DNA from: Conidiobolus incongruus B7586
Lineage: Eukaryota > Entomophthoromycota > Entomophthoromycetes > Entomophthorales > Conidiobolaceae
Reading direction: 5' to 3'
Length of the DNA: 29,995 nucleotides
Assembly (NCBI GenBank): GCA_000697335.1
Contig: JNEM01014749.1
Coordinates: 1 to 29,995 of the forward strand
Shown here: positions 1 to 10,643 of the stretch, piece by piece
Position numbering within the stretch: the stretch's first letter is position 1
How the letters are laid out: each line of letters starts with the position of its first letter
Position numbers and translations under genes: made by a program
Notes under the pieces: generated by a model
Told to the model about the DNA's origin: nothing
The model's input: the letters and a program-made list of their open reading frames with translations, nothing else
Databases searched by the model: none

Positions 1-520
1 AAATATTTAAATTAAAATTAAAAATAATAATAAAAATATAAAATAAATATTTTATAATTTAACAAAAACTTAACAAAATTAAAATAATTATAATTAAATT
101 AAACTTATTAAAATATAACTAATAAAAATTTTTATAGTAAATACTTATATTAATTAAATTTTAAATTCCTTTATATATTCTTTTATTTAAAAATAAAATA
201 AGATGTTAAGTTAAACAAAATCTATTTTTTTATCAATTTTATTAAATAAATAATTTAAATATAAGTAAATGTTAATAATTATAATAAAATATAATAGTAT
301 ATAAATTCTTATTCAATATATTAAAAAACTTAATTAATAATAAATTATATATTATTTTTTTAAATAAAATAATTTCTAAAAATTGTTCTTAATATAAATT
401 AAAGATATTTATTATTTTGCATAATAATTGTAAAATATATAAAGTTAAAACTATAAAAGATTTTTTATATAAAAAAATTAGAAAGAGTTATCATATCTAG
501 TATATTTACTTAATTATAAC
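1..520 (+). repeat. AT-rich dispersed repeat, left copy
   Basis: This stretch is almost pure A/T and lines up, in the same orientation and order, with 29005-29520. Anchors: the segment at 34-85 matches 29032-29085 with few differences; 330-376 matches 29314-29363; 447-475 matches 29429-29455. The offset drifts by only about 15 bases across the copy, so this is true colinear similarity and not just shared composition. The left edge is cut by the window. Weaker similarity seems to go on to about 720. No coding frame or terminal structure was seen, so the family is unknown. Confidence 0.6.
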
Positions 521-1320
521 TTATGTGATTATAATTATTTTAAATAATTTAAAAATTAGCATATAAGAAAAAAAATTCTTATAAAAAAATTAAATTATTT
601 TGTAAAATATCTTATATTAGTCTTTAATAAAAAAAACTATTTTTAAGTGTTAAAAGCTTGTTAAAAATATAATAAAAAGCTATTAATAATAAAAAAAGTT
701 TTAATTTTATAAATCATTTATTAATATTTTTATTTAATTTTAATTTTAAAATTGTGCTATTAATTAATTTCTGTGCTAATCTAATGATTAGTATAACCAT
801 ATAATTTTAAGAATTTTTCCAATACAATCTAAACACTAATGATTAAATGTCTATATAATGAATATTTCGTATTGAAATTTATTAATTTTTAATTTAAGAT
901 ATTTATGTTGTGTTTTATCTTCATAATGTTATTTTAATAGAGTATATTGGTTGAAATATGTATATTGTCATAATCATTGTATGAAATTTTTTATGCTGTT
1001 TTTATTGTTTGTAATTGAATTCTAATTATGATTAAAAATTAATTTACAAAACATTTGATAATATTGATGAATATGTTTAAATGCTTTTTACATATGAAGA
1101 TTAATAATCAAACTGATCACAATTTTAATCTAGTTAAATTTTAAAATTGATATACTTCTATAAATCAATACATTTGCTCTGAAAAATTTGTTCATTCTTC
1201 AAAAGAAATTAATCCATGATATAATATCGAAAAAAACATTTTTTTTTCTATCCATAACACTATTCACCCTTCATTTACAAATTTGATATCCTGATATCAA
1301 TATAACTTCAATAATTTCAG
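521..1320. other. AT-rich spacer, no gene recognised
   Basis: About 800 bases of AT-rich DNA. From about 780 on, the sequence is less extreme and has short open stretches (for example around 1170-1290), but no frame stays open long enough or shows a family motif. It may hold upstream exons of the tentative gene ending at 1633. Confidence 0.4.
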
Positions 1321-1633
1321 TTTTAAATATACTTATAACTATTCAATTTTACAAACTTCTGTAAGAATTACAACAATGCTGTAAAATATTATTTAGAAAA
1401 ATTTCAACAAAAATTTTTACTCTATATATAGTCAATTTATTATAAACAGACGTAATACTGTAACTAGATCACCCAAGGATTAGTTTATCTTAAACGATTA
1501 AGTTATATTCTTTTAGTAGAAAGGTTTATTTATTAATGATCATTTAATTGTTGATAAATTGTCAGAATTACTAAATGAATTACCTTCCGATCTATTTGGG
1601 GCAATTAATTCTGAATTAAAAAATGATATATAA
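1321..1633 (+). CDS. Tentative last exons of an unrecognised gene
   Basis: Three short stretches join in frame across two plausible introns: 1321-1380 (after an AG acceptor at 1319-1320), 1432-1451 and 1566-1633. The phases agree (2 then 1). The joined tail is about 49 residues and ends LPSDLFGAINSELKNDI, followed at once by an AATAAA at 1632-1637 that could serve for polyadenylation. The third part alone is open from 1520. I do not recognise the peptide. It is amphipathic and looks coding (mixed charged and hydrophobic residues, GC above the flanks). The upstream exons were not found. It could still be chance. Confidence 0.3.
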
Positions 1634-2079
1634 TAAAGCAGCTAGTAAAACAAATTTGTAAAATTAAAGAGGCTATATTTCATACCTGATAAGAGGTTCA
1701 ACTCAAAAAATGGCCTTCAATTTATATATCCATCTTTCAAAATCAACCTATAATAATAATATCGGAAAATTAATTACTATGAAAATTAACCAATCGCAAT
1801 TGATACAGAAACCTGATAATTTAATTACCAATAAACCTTGAAAAAGCCAATTTTTCAAGTAAGAGTGCCTTGTACTTAATTTAGTTCAACCTTTAAATTA
1901 TTCAACTTCTATAAATTCCATTACTTAATTTAGTATTCTAGCTCATTATTGATCATTTTTAAGAGCTATTCTAGCCAATCTTATATATAAATAAATACGG
2001 GATATATTAAATTACCAAAATACCGTTTTTTTAATTTAGTTTATTTATTCACAGGGTTGGTATTATAATAAATTGATAA
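1634..2079. other. Spacer and 5' leader of the Rax1-like gene
   Basis: This stretch holds the region just upstream of the RGS protein gene. A TATA-like stretch lies near 1983-1995. A 57-codon open frame at about 1673-1842 (with an internal ATG) has no family features and is treated as chance. Confidence 0.4.
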
Positions 2080-3054
2080 ATGTATCCCAATTGGCAAGGC
2101 AACTCTGAAGAAGATAATGATGATATTACACTTATTCAAATTTTAAAGGGTGAAAGCTTGTCCCCGTTAGATTTAAATTCCTTTAAAGAGTTCTGTAATA
2201 TGCAACATCCAGAAGTCCTACCCTTATTCAACTTTTGGGATGATGTTATCGCTTATCAAATTAGATGCTTGGACTTTGAACAGAGATTTCCACTAAATTT
2301 TTCCAAATCTCCAAATACACCCTGTTATCCTAGGACAGGTATCAGTAAGGGGGGTTTGGTTCAAGTTGAAGAGGAGTATGTACTTCAAAATGTGCCTCAA
2401 TACGAAGCTGATGTGATTATGGAATTAAAAGCTTTGGCTTCACAATTGTTAGACAAATATTTAAATCTTGCTTCTCCAGATTATATCCCTATTTCTAAAG
2501 AGGAACTATTTCACATTTATGAAATTGTCCAAGACGAACATACACCACTTATATTACGCTTTACACCGGTCCAAAAACTGATTACCAAACGACTCCATCC
2601 TGCGTTCTTATCCTTTTACCGTAGTATTGTTAATAACAATCTAACACTCAAGGGCAGTATCATAAGTTTAGTAATAGGATCTCTCACATTAGTATTTGGA
2701 CTAACGCTCGCTCTTTGCCTCATATTCCTACCTCAATACTCCAAGAATTGGCGACTCTTTTCGATACCACCCATATTCTTAGGATTTTTAGGTTTATTCA
2801 CATCAGCAAACAAATTCTCGCCAGTTTTGGGTATGTTAAAATTAAGGTAACCATTTAACATTCTATCATTTGATACACAATATTAATTTTCATTTAGAGA
2901 GAAAGAGTTTTTAAAATTAGAGAAAATAGAAAATAGCCACTTAAACCACAATTATTTCAGGAAGAGTTGTTACTGGTTGCTCATGACTTTTATGACTACT
3001 CTAGTTTTTGGTTTGATCTTGTGTTTAGTGCCTGGTACACTACTGAGACGTTAA
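2080..3054 (+). CDS. Rax1-like RGS-domain membrane protein
   Basis: Two exons, 2080-2846 and 2961-3054, joined over a 114-bp intron (GTAACC...TTTCAG) give 286 aa. An acidic N-terminus leads into an RGS-type helical domain (about residues 30-185): a start like LNSFKEFC, then FNFWDDVIAYQ, and an end LHPAFLSFYRSIVNNN. An extended loop sits in the middle. After it come three likely membrane segments (about 192-217, 226-243 and 259-281); the third lies wholly in exon 2. An RGS domain followed by membrane segments is the layout of fungal Rax1, a bud-site/polarity protein that marks the cell cortex with Rax2. The protein is shorter than yeast Rax1 (about 435 aa). The family assignment is by layout and RGS-like motifs. 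Whether it acts on G-alpha is unknown. It converges on the OB-fold gene, with stop codons 153 bp apart. Confidence 0.7.
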
Positions 3055-3101
3055 TTTTTTTTATTTTTATATTTACTAATATTTATCATACACTATTCAT
3101 A

Positions 3102-3105
<4 letters not shown>

Positions 3106-3147
<42 letters not shown>
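3106..3147 (+). repeat. (TAA)14 microsatellite
   Basis: Fourteen perfect TAA units in the short spacer between two convergent genes (Rax1-like stop at 3054, OB-fold stop at 3208). A long run of isoleucine codons in an overlapping frame is only this repeat read as protein. Confidence 0.95.
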
Positions 3148-3149
<2 letters not shown>

Positions 3150-3207
3150 TCATTATTTAATCAAACAAAATATCTTTGTGATTATATTTTTAATAATACT
3201 TTTAAAA

Positions 3208-3737
3208 TTAATTAGAATAAGCATATTGTAATAAATTAAAAGATAAATTATGTAGGTTTTGAGAATATTCAGCATCTACCAATTCCGAGTCAGAGGATAG
3301 TGTGATTATGGAGTTAGGAGGCCTTGAAACTAGCCTTAATTCACCTTCTACAACTTCTAATACTCCATTCTCAATTTTTATCGTTTGCCCATTTTCAATT
3401 TCATCTATATCAAATAATATTTAATAGTAGAAAACAACGATACTCAACATAAATTACGATTAACTGTTTTCAATATTATAGAACCTGTATCATCGAATAT
3501 TAAATACTCTGTAACAGTAACTTTCTTACTATCTATAAAGCGAAATTAATATCGATTACTATTATTGTTTGAATAAATTACTTGATAAATTTGAAATAGC
3601 ATTGATCAACAATAACTCAACTTTTGCCTGAATATTATCAATAATATCACCAGGTTGACAATTTTTCAAATCTATTACTATTTAATAATATTAGTTAAAT
3701 TATTCGATTACTATTAAATTTATAATTTACTTTTCAT
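3208..3737 (-). CDS. Small OB-fold ssDNA-binding protein, SOSS-B (SSB1/2)-like
   Basis: Four exons on the minus strand: 3731-3737, 3582-3671, 3458-3532 and 3208-3404. Introns are 59, 49 and 53 bp with GTAAAT/GTAATT/GTAATT donors. All joins keep frame and give 122 aa. The pattern is that of the single OB fold of SOSS-B/hSSB proteins: an N-terminal LKNCQPGDIIDNIQAKVELL strand, then V-T-E-YLIFDDTGSIIL (family: V-A-D-x-TGSI), then IENGQTIKIENG and VEGELRLV (family: G-D-I-I-R-L-x-x-G, FKGxLxLY). Such proteins bind single-stranded DNA in repair complexes. The TGSI turn and the G-x-L-x-L strand are clear; the usual Trp after TGSI is missing. The first exon holds only ATG AAA A. A tandem acceptor (TAGTAATAG) would add two residues (Ile-Ile/Asp choice) if the first AG is used. 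The short exons hide this gene from simple ORF searches. Confidence 0.65.
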
Positions 3738-4055
3738 TATTCAATATTTGATATTAAGGCAATTTTGAATTCTAAATTAATATTATGGAAAATTGATTTA
3801 GCTTGATTTATACTATATAAAAACAATTATGGGTTTGAAATATTTTTAAAAAATCAATTATTGTACCGATTATAATATAATTGTATCGATTAATAATCAT
3901 TATTACAAAGAATATTTTTAGATTTATATTTTATTATATTTGTTTGAAAATATTACACTAAAGTAATCCCATAATTGTTGATATCATTTATAATATGTTG
4001 AACTAACTTGAATCATTAAATTTAAACATACATCAAATAATAAGATTAACAGAAA
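3738..4055. promoter_or_regulatory. Shared divergent promoter region
   Basis: 318 bp separates the start codons of the OB-fold gene (minus) and the DMAC1-like gene (plus), so both promoters must lie here. It is AT-rich with no clear binding site. Confidence 0.4.
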
Positions 4056-4379
4056 ATGAATGCAATTATTAACAATCACAATAATAGAGATAATGATAAT
4101 AGTGATTTCTTAAATACCGATTGTTTTAGCTGTAGATTCACAGGTTTTTTAGTATTATCAGGCTTTGGATCCTATTTAATCTATGATTCTAAAAATATTC
4201 CAAAGGTTGAGAGGTCGAGAGTATTAGGTGTAAGAGGAGTCGGTTTAGGTATCTCAAATATTTAATATTTTATATTGATACATAATTAATCTATATCCTT
4301 GGCTTTAGCATTGGTTGGATTGGGTCTTTTCAGATTATTCTATGTTAGAGAACGACCTAATATTACTCAAGAAAAATAA
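4056..4379 (+). CDS. DMAC1/DUF4536-like small mitochondrial membrane protein
   Basis: Two exons, 4056-4248 and 4309-4379, with a 60-bp intron (GTATCT...TTTAG), give 87 aa. An Asn/Asp-rich N-terminus is followed by DCFSCRFTGFLVLSGFGSYL: a CxxC pair directly before a first membrane helix. A short basic/polar loop (about residues 46-57) and a second membrane helix around GLALVGLGLFRLFYV follow. A CxxC pair plus two short helices is the signature of the DUF4536 family (human DMAC1, an assembly factor for the distal arm of complex I; yeast Dmo2). Import into mitochondria is known for the family, not shown here. The intron lies inside the second helix, so the exon-1 frame read alone ends early. It converges on the GT15 gene (112 bp between stops). 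Confidence 0.65.
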
Positions 4380-4491
4380 CATCCGTTCTATTAAGAATAA
4401 ACATTGTTTCGATTCATTTATCATAAAAAAATATTAAAACAAAAATTTTATTTATATTATATTGATAAAAATGCTAATATACTAAAAATGA

Positions 4492-5695
4492 TTAATTTTC
4501 GCCCATAAGCTTCTTCCATTTGGGCAAACATGACCAGTTGTTATCATTAAAATTTTCCTTCTTTTCACAAGCACATTTCTTTCTAAATTCTGACTTTTGA
4601 GGACATTGAGTAAGAGCTGTATGACTGTATCCCATTTCTTCCATGTACCAAATCTTTTTCTTATCTTGCAAGAGGGTGATTCCGATGGTGTGAATAGGTG
4701 CATCGCCCCAGCGTTCGTAGAAGAAACCCCCAGACTTGTCCAAGTGGTCGAAGAATCTTTGGTAGGCTTCACTGCGGAAGAATCTGAGATCGGCTAATTC
4801 GAAATTCGACCAGAAGTGGCATAAATTATAAGTTTTGCTATCATCGTCAGAGATAAATCCAAGTGCATTTTCGGTAGGAAGATCAGGCTTAACTTTTTGA
4901 ATGTAATCAGTGACATTGCTCCATAAGGATTTGATAGTTGGCTCGAATTCAGTCATTGGGATAACAAATGAATAGGTCTTATCTTTAGATTGAAGACGTT
5001 CGAAAGGATCAAAATCAAAGTCACACAAGTAAGAGGAGCCAGTTTCAGCTCTCCAGTAATAATCGTACTTTTGAAGAAGTGGATGCTTGTAAAAGAAACC
5101 AGACCAATATCTAATAATGAAAATAAATTTCAAATATTCCAATAGCCAAAAAAACACAAAATTACCTTTGAAGTTGACGGTATTCCAAAGAGTCACCATG
5201 AATAATTTTAGCTTTTTTCATTTCTTCCATACCTTCTTTAACTTTCTTCATATCAATATGGTCGGGAACATCCCAATGCTGACTGGGAATAATACCGTAT
5301 TCCATATAACTCTGAGTCATTGCGGAAGTATGTTCGATAAATTCTCTGCTAAAAGGTTCGTTATTGAGTAAAACATAAGGATAGTGATATTTATGGTTGA
5401 AACGGTCTTCAATCTGTCTGATTGTCTTTTTAGCGTGGTACATTTCGCTGGTTTTGGTAATTAATAAAATGACACCTTTGGTGGGACCGAATTTAGGTTC
5501 AACAATTTCACCTTTAAGATTCTTTAGTTTTCTAGGAACTTCTAAGCTGTCAGGGGGATTCTTTTGTTTTGTAACATTATCAACAGATTGAGAGTTGGTA
5601 TTATGTCTATTCCAGCTTAGCCCCACTACTATTAATACGAAGATTATTCCTAATAAACCTAAAAATCTGTTTCTATTTAACCTTAAATTAATCAT
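4492..5695 (-). CDS. GT15 alpha-1,2-mannosyltransferase (KRE2/MNT1/KTR family)
   Basis: Two exons on the minus strand, 5166-5695 and 4492-5110, with a 55-bp intron (GTAATT...ATTAG), give 382 aa, close to the family's usual 400 or so. A short cytoplasmic tail rich in Arg/Asn and one signal-anchor helix (about residues 11-28) give type II Golgi topology. The lumenal domain starts near KGVILLITKTSEM. Hallmarks: NEPFSREF, the QHWDVPDHID stretch, SGFFYKHPLLQKYDYYWRAE (the Glu of WRxE is the family's metal/substrate residue), and a perfect YNLCHFWSNFEL at about 271-282 whose Glu is the proposed catalytic residue in yeast Kre2. RWGDAPIHTIG follows, with the metal-binding His at about 317. It transfers mannose from GDP-mannose to protein O-glycans or N-glycan outer chains. 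Which of the KRE2/KTR paralogues it matches cannot be told. Confidence 0.92.
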
Positions 5696-7950
5696 CTTTT
5701 ATATTTTGAATTATTAGATGAAAAAAGATATATTGTGAATAAAGGCAAATTGATAAATTTTTGAATATTTAATTATATAATTAATTAAATGATATGGCGG
5801 ATTAAAGATAGAGTAATAATCAAATAGATGTATTAACAATTAAGTTGTATGTTAGGTAATCAGGAGTAAGGTTGATTGCTAGGGGTAAAATTGGAGAAAT
5901 TGATTCTTACAATTATTCAGTACAAATTCAAATGCATTCATTAAATGTTGGACTTTAGTAATTATGGGTTAATAATTTCCCAGAATAATTGATTAATCAA
6001 TTAGTGTTACGTGAGAAATATTAATCTTAGCAATTTTATTCTTAAAAACACTGAAAATTCATGGTTGGTTAATATATAAATATTTGGATGGAAACGAATG
6101 CAAAATCGAGTGCTTTACTTATTGGCCTAGCTACAGACATCGGTGAAGAAATGGTGGGTGTAAGATAAATAAAATGTTTATCATTACTTGAGTTAAATTC
6201 GCTATTATCAAAAAGAGGTGTAAAAATATGCTGATTATTTGATTGATTAAGTTTAAATTCTCACTACCACTCAATGGATTAATAATAATTGGTATTTTTT
6301 TTAAAAAAATGTTTTTGGTACATTTTGGAAAACACAGTATCTGTTGGTTTGGTATCATGCATAATCGTAGGTGAATGTTTTGGGAAATAGTGATGGAAAT
6401 GATAGCTTTGAACTATTAAGAGATAATATATATTATTGAATCTTTCGATTATCAAGATTTGTACTAAATCGCAGTATTGTGATGTATATATAATATAAAG
6501 AACCACCTTGCCTCTCCTTTTCTCATATCATTTTTATCCAATATCACAAATAACATCAATAATTGAAAATCTCAAGTCCCTGAAACATGTATTACATCTA
6601 AGATTTGGTGAATTCAAAATTTGAATTTGAAACTTACCTCGATCAGTACTATATTTTAATATCAAAAATACATTCAAATATATAAATATTTTATACTATA
6701 AAAATATCAATTAACAAATACGATTTAGGACAAAGCTTTATGTGCTTTACTATGATGAAGAAATTGTATCAATTCTTAATCCTTTATCTTTGATATTATT
6801 ATTGTTAAAAAATATCCTTTCAAAACTGACTATTATTCGAATAACTAAATTGTTTATTCAAGGTTATAGAATTTTATACAAAATATTATCATATTATATT
6901 TATATTCAGAGTTGAAGTTTGGAGTATATATTATAAAATAAATGCTTTGAAAATGAGATAATAGTTTGATCTACTATTTAAAAAGTTGTAATGAATAATA
7001 CTTTGTTCAACATTTTACCAAAAATATATGATTAATATTCATGATTAATAAAAATAGTATAACAATTATTTTTTAACCTCTTATTATTATATTAAATATC
7101 ATTTTATTCAACTCTTGAATGTTGTTTGACCATAAACCATACAAACTATATTTGACAATTTTTAGAATTTATTCATTATTTCACAAATATTATAAATACT
7201 ACAAATATATGATTTCTTTAAATGTTCTTATCTTATTTATAATGAATAGTTAATTAATATATTGGGCTATAGTTAGTAGCAATAATAGTAATAAAAGTTG
7301 ATTTAGTGGGTAGGATGGCAGTATTGTTACCTTTCCGAAATGCATGAAAGATATGTGGTACTATCTGATAGTGTATAATTTGATGCCAACAATTTTTATA
7401 AAAATGAATATTGTAAAAGTTAATCATTTCAATTGTATATGTTAAAATATGATATTTGAATAATTGCTATAATTTAATTATGATGTTTAGAATCATATGC
7501 TGATTTATACAAACTTAATACTAATATTCATATTGAATAATTCATTGAGAAAGTATAAGATAGTATGAAATTTATTAAATCAAACATATGTCTAAATCAA
7601 AGAATATGTACAATGTTTGATATTGTGATATGACAATTTTTGTTAAAATGGAATCAAATTGATTATGAATTGAAATAACTGCAAAGATACTTCGTAGAAA
7701 TAAGTATTTACAAAGAATGTTTTAATAAATAAAGCAAATTTTTCATAAAATTCAATTTTATTAACTAATAATAAATTATATATATTCAATTAATTTTATA
7801 AAATTGATAAATCTTATGATTAAAAATCTATGCCATTTAATATTTGATGACTGTTTAGATATTTCCAAAAGTCATATAAGTTAAATTGATCAAAATATAT
7901 AAAATATGTATTGATATTAATTGATTTGATTTGGTTCGATTAGGCAAATT
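5696..7950. other. 2.3-kb spacer, no supported gene
   Basis: This stretch holds the promoter side of the GT15 gene and the 3' side of the transporter gene. The first 400 bases are less AT-rich. A 26-codon ATG frame at 6088-6168 sits just after a TATATAAA (6073-6080) and ends next to a GTAAG, but no downstream exon could be linked. Overlapping minus-strand frames at 6131-6506 are AT-biased and lack motifs. From 6600 to 7900 only AT-rich DNA is seen. Confidence 0.5.
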
Positions 7951-9026
7951 TCAGGATCTTGACATTAATAACTTTCTCAATCCCATAATCACAGCACATC
8001 CAACAATGAGCAGAGCACCTGAAATTGAGAAAAAGTCGGGAATTTCATGGAATATGGTGATGCCATAAATAAATGCAAATACGACATCCAAGTTCCTCAT
8101 CAAGGTACCAGGTCCAGCAGGCGCCAATTGTAATCCAGAGTTAAGGAGACATTGACCAGCACAAGCAGTGATACCAATCATCACAAGAATGAGGCCGCCC
8201 ATATCAAATTTGACAGGGACCAGCTGGTTTTGAGAGTAAGCCATGGCAAATGAAAAAGTGGTACTAGCCATGCCAAAATATGTAACATGAAGGAGAAAAT
8301 GAACAGATCTTCCTAATTTACGAACTGTGACATAGGCTAAAGCTGACAAAACAGCGCCTAAAAGAGCAGCACCTGATCCAATACCTCTACTCCAAGCACT
8401 TACAGGGACAACTTCGAGGAACGAAAACACATCACTTCCGACCAAAAAAGAGGGTTTACTACATAATGTTACGCCAACCAAACACAGAAAAGCAGCTATG
8501 AAATCCAATCCACCAAAAGGTTCACCAAGGAAGATGGCTGCAAAGATGCTGGTAAACATAGGTCCAGTAAAGAATAAAACTAGATAGAAATGAGTTTTAA
8601 ATGGTAATTTGAAATATAACTGAAGTTACCTGTGGCGTCTGCTAAAGGTAAAACAGTTAATGAAAAGTAGTAGAGAGCAAGTCCTACACTACCAAATAAG
8701 CCTCGAAGCCATAACCAACCCCAAAGGTGGCGAGGGCCAAATACCTTAATACCTATAAAGAGACTTGATGCCATACCGAAGCACATTTGGATAATACTTC
8801 TGGCAAACACAAGTTGGAGGGGAGGAAAATAATAGCTTCCAAGTTTGACAAATAGACCATTAAGCGAGAAGGCTAGGGCAGATAATGCCATACAGAACAA
8901 ACCCTTCATTTCGCGCATGTGTTGTTCATTGCGAGCTGAAATTGAAGGTGCTGGAACTGGAGTTGAAGCACTTCCATATTGGTTCTCGTGAGTTTGAACT
9001 TGAATTAAAGGCTGCTGGCTAGACAT
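7951..9026 (-). CDS. EamA/DMT-superfamily transporter, SLC35G-like
   Basis: Two exons on the minus strand, 8630-9026 and 7951-8579, with a 50-bp intron (GTAACT...TCTAG), give 341 aa. The polar N-terminal tail (about 40 residues) is cytoplasmic by type. Two EamA repeats of about five helices each follow: repeat 1 begins GLFCMALSALAFSLNGLFVK and holds the helix-end LADATVLFFTGPMFTSIFAA, split by the intron. Repeat 2 begins near GSGAALLGAVLSALAYVTVR. The LPLADAT...FTGPxFT and FLGEPFG motifs are typical of the SLC35G (formerly TMEM20/AMAC) branch of drug/metabolite transporters. The substrate is unknown for most of this branch. The C-terminus is short and basic (LRKLLMSRS). The divergent neighbour is the M14 gene, about 1.6 kb away. 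Confidence 0.85.
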
Positions 9027-9374
9027 GATTTTTTCACTATGATTTTTTTAATCAAATGCTATATGTTCTATATATATTATATTATTAATTATTCTAATAA
9101 TAAATGTTAAAATGCTTATTATTAATTAAAGTTAACAATATAAGGAAATTGATTGAATAATGGACATTTATAAAAAATGATCACATTGAATTTATCCAAC
9201 GACCATTATTTATCTAATTTATTTTTATCTATTTTAATTGGTTTTATGGGATTATTGATAATATAGCTAGCTTTAAATAAACAATTCTTGTTACAACTTC
9301 TGGGGAAAGTAGTTATCCAAAAAAATAGAGCTGAAATATGATCTGGGAGATAAATATGAGATAATTGGTTAACA

Positions 9375-9600
9375 GAGAGTTTATTGCTTATAATCAGATA
9401 GCTGGTGTTACCCAGATCAGTCCGTCCAGTATCACTCTCTAGTGGCAGGGGGATTTTGTATTATTGGTTGGTAGAGTATGTAATCAATCGGTGGTGCTGA
9501 ATAGAGCTATGCTTCAATCATGATCAGCGAATGTTACCGGATATGAGTATAGAGAAAACTGTTAAGATTAAGGGAGAAAACCGGATTTTTGAATGAGAGT
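9375..9600 (+). repeat. GC-richer dispersed repeat, copy 1
   Basis: This block matches 24825-25030 in the same order. The best part is 9378-9426 against 24827-24876, sharing GTTTATTG, an ATAGCT/ATAGCTTGG stretch, ACCCAGATC and CGTC. A second anchor, AGGGAGAAAACCGGATTTTT at 9571-9590, resembles 25001-25019. The spacing differs by only about 19 bases over 170. It is clearly richer in GC than its flanks and shows no long frame. The edges are approximate and the type unknown (an old SINE-like or MITE-like piece would fit). Confidence 0.4.
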
Positions 9601-10440
9601 GAGTCTGTGAGATCATGACAATACTCTATTGTAAATAGTTACATTGAATATATTTTTCAATATTAATATTTTAATATACAATATTATAAAAATATTAACT
9701 AATTATATAGATGCAACAATTTGATACTATAATATTTTGTAATAGATATTTTCCTCAAAAAATAATAAATTTAAAATATCAAAAACTGAAAAATAAAATT
9801 GAAGGTTGATTTAATTTTATAAAAGCTACTTACCATATTTTTCCTATATATCATTGGTTTTTATTTTTTCATAATAATATTTCTTAATCACTAATTACTC
9901 CTTCTAAAAACTACTATTGCTCTAAGATATTGTATATTATAGATATTAAAACTATGAACAAGTCATTCTCAAAATATAAGTTCAGCTCAATAGTCATCCC
10001 AGAACAAATATTCAATAACTAATATATCGATCATTTGAGTCAATTGCCAACTTCTTTCTATCATTTGTTACATTCAATTGTAAATATTGATGGATACACT
10101 CATTATATAAATTTAATGTTTACATTAGATATAACCTTTGGATATTATTGTTTGAAAATTTAATTTAAGACTTATTAAATATGTATATTTCCTTTTTTAC
10201 TATTTTCAATCCAATAATATTAATATTCATTGTTATAAAATTATTGTTTTTAATTTTTAATTATTAATAACAAATTTGGAACAGTGGTAAAACTTAAATT
10301 TTGATTGAAATACTTAAAAGGTAAAAAAGTTCTATAAATGTATATTATATATAAATAAATTAATTTTAATCGTTAAATAATATAATATACCGTAATCATA
10401 ACTTTAATACCAAATAAAACAGTCGACTGATACTTTTATA

Positions 10441-10458
10441 TTCGGTTACTGAACCGAA
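10441..10458. promoter_or_regulatory. Candidate CGG-N8-CCG zinc-cluster site upstream of M14 gene
   Basis: TTCGGTT and AACCGAA form a perfect inverted repeat of 7-bp arms around 4 bases, giving CGG-N8-CCG about 190 bp before the first visible M14 exon. Fungal Zn2Cys6 factors bind CGG...CCG pairs with factor-specific spacing. GC triplets are rare in this spacer, which makes the pairing stand out. Function is inferred. Confidence 0.3.
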
Positions 10459-10643
10459 ACTCAAACTTCAATATGAAACTAGTAAATTAATTAATTAGGT
10501 TTCAGATACATTTTATTACAAATAATCATCCTAAGAAAATGGATCATTGACCACTATTTGCTCTCTATCTCTCTCTAACTTGTAGACTATTCCTTTAATA
10601 ATTTTAATTTATTGACTGTTTATTTTTATTTCAACTCTTCCAG

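Larger units (their letters stand above)
9027..10643. other. Divergent spacer between transporter and M14 gene
   Basis: This stretch is AT-rich except for a GC-richer block at about 9290-9620 (listed as a repeat). It should hold the promoter of the transporter gene and the promoter and first exon(s) of the M14 gene; the signal-peptide exon of the latter could not be placed. A tight palindrome is at 10441-10458 and a 10-bp palindrome (CAGTCGACTG) at 10420-10429. Confidence 0.5.

Noticed and set aside
2967-3215. 82-codon plus-strand frame with a run of isoleucines
   Set aside because: It is the (TAA)14 repeat and the second Rax1 exon read in the wrong frame.
4597-5591. Plus-strand frames over the GT15 gene
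   Set aside because: They lie opposite clear GT15 coding sequence and carry no domain.
6088-6168. 26-codon frame beginning METNAKSSALL after a TATA-like string
   Set aside because: No linked exon, no family match, and the TATA string is too close to the ATG to serve it.
9398-9480. Short open peptide with SWCYPDQSVQYHS in the GC-richer block
   Set aside because: The frame is only about 26 codons and is not kept in the second copy of the repeat.
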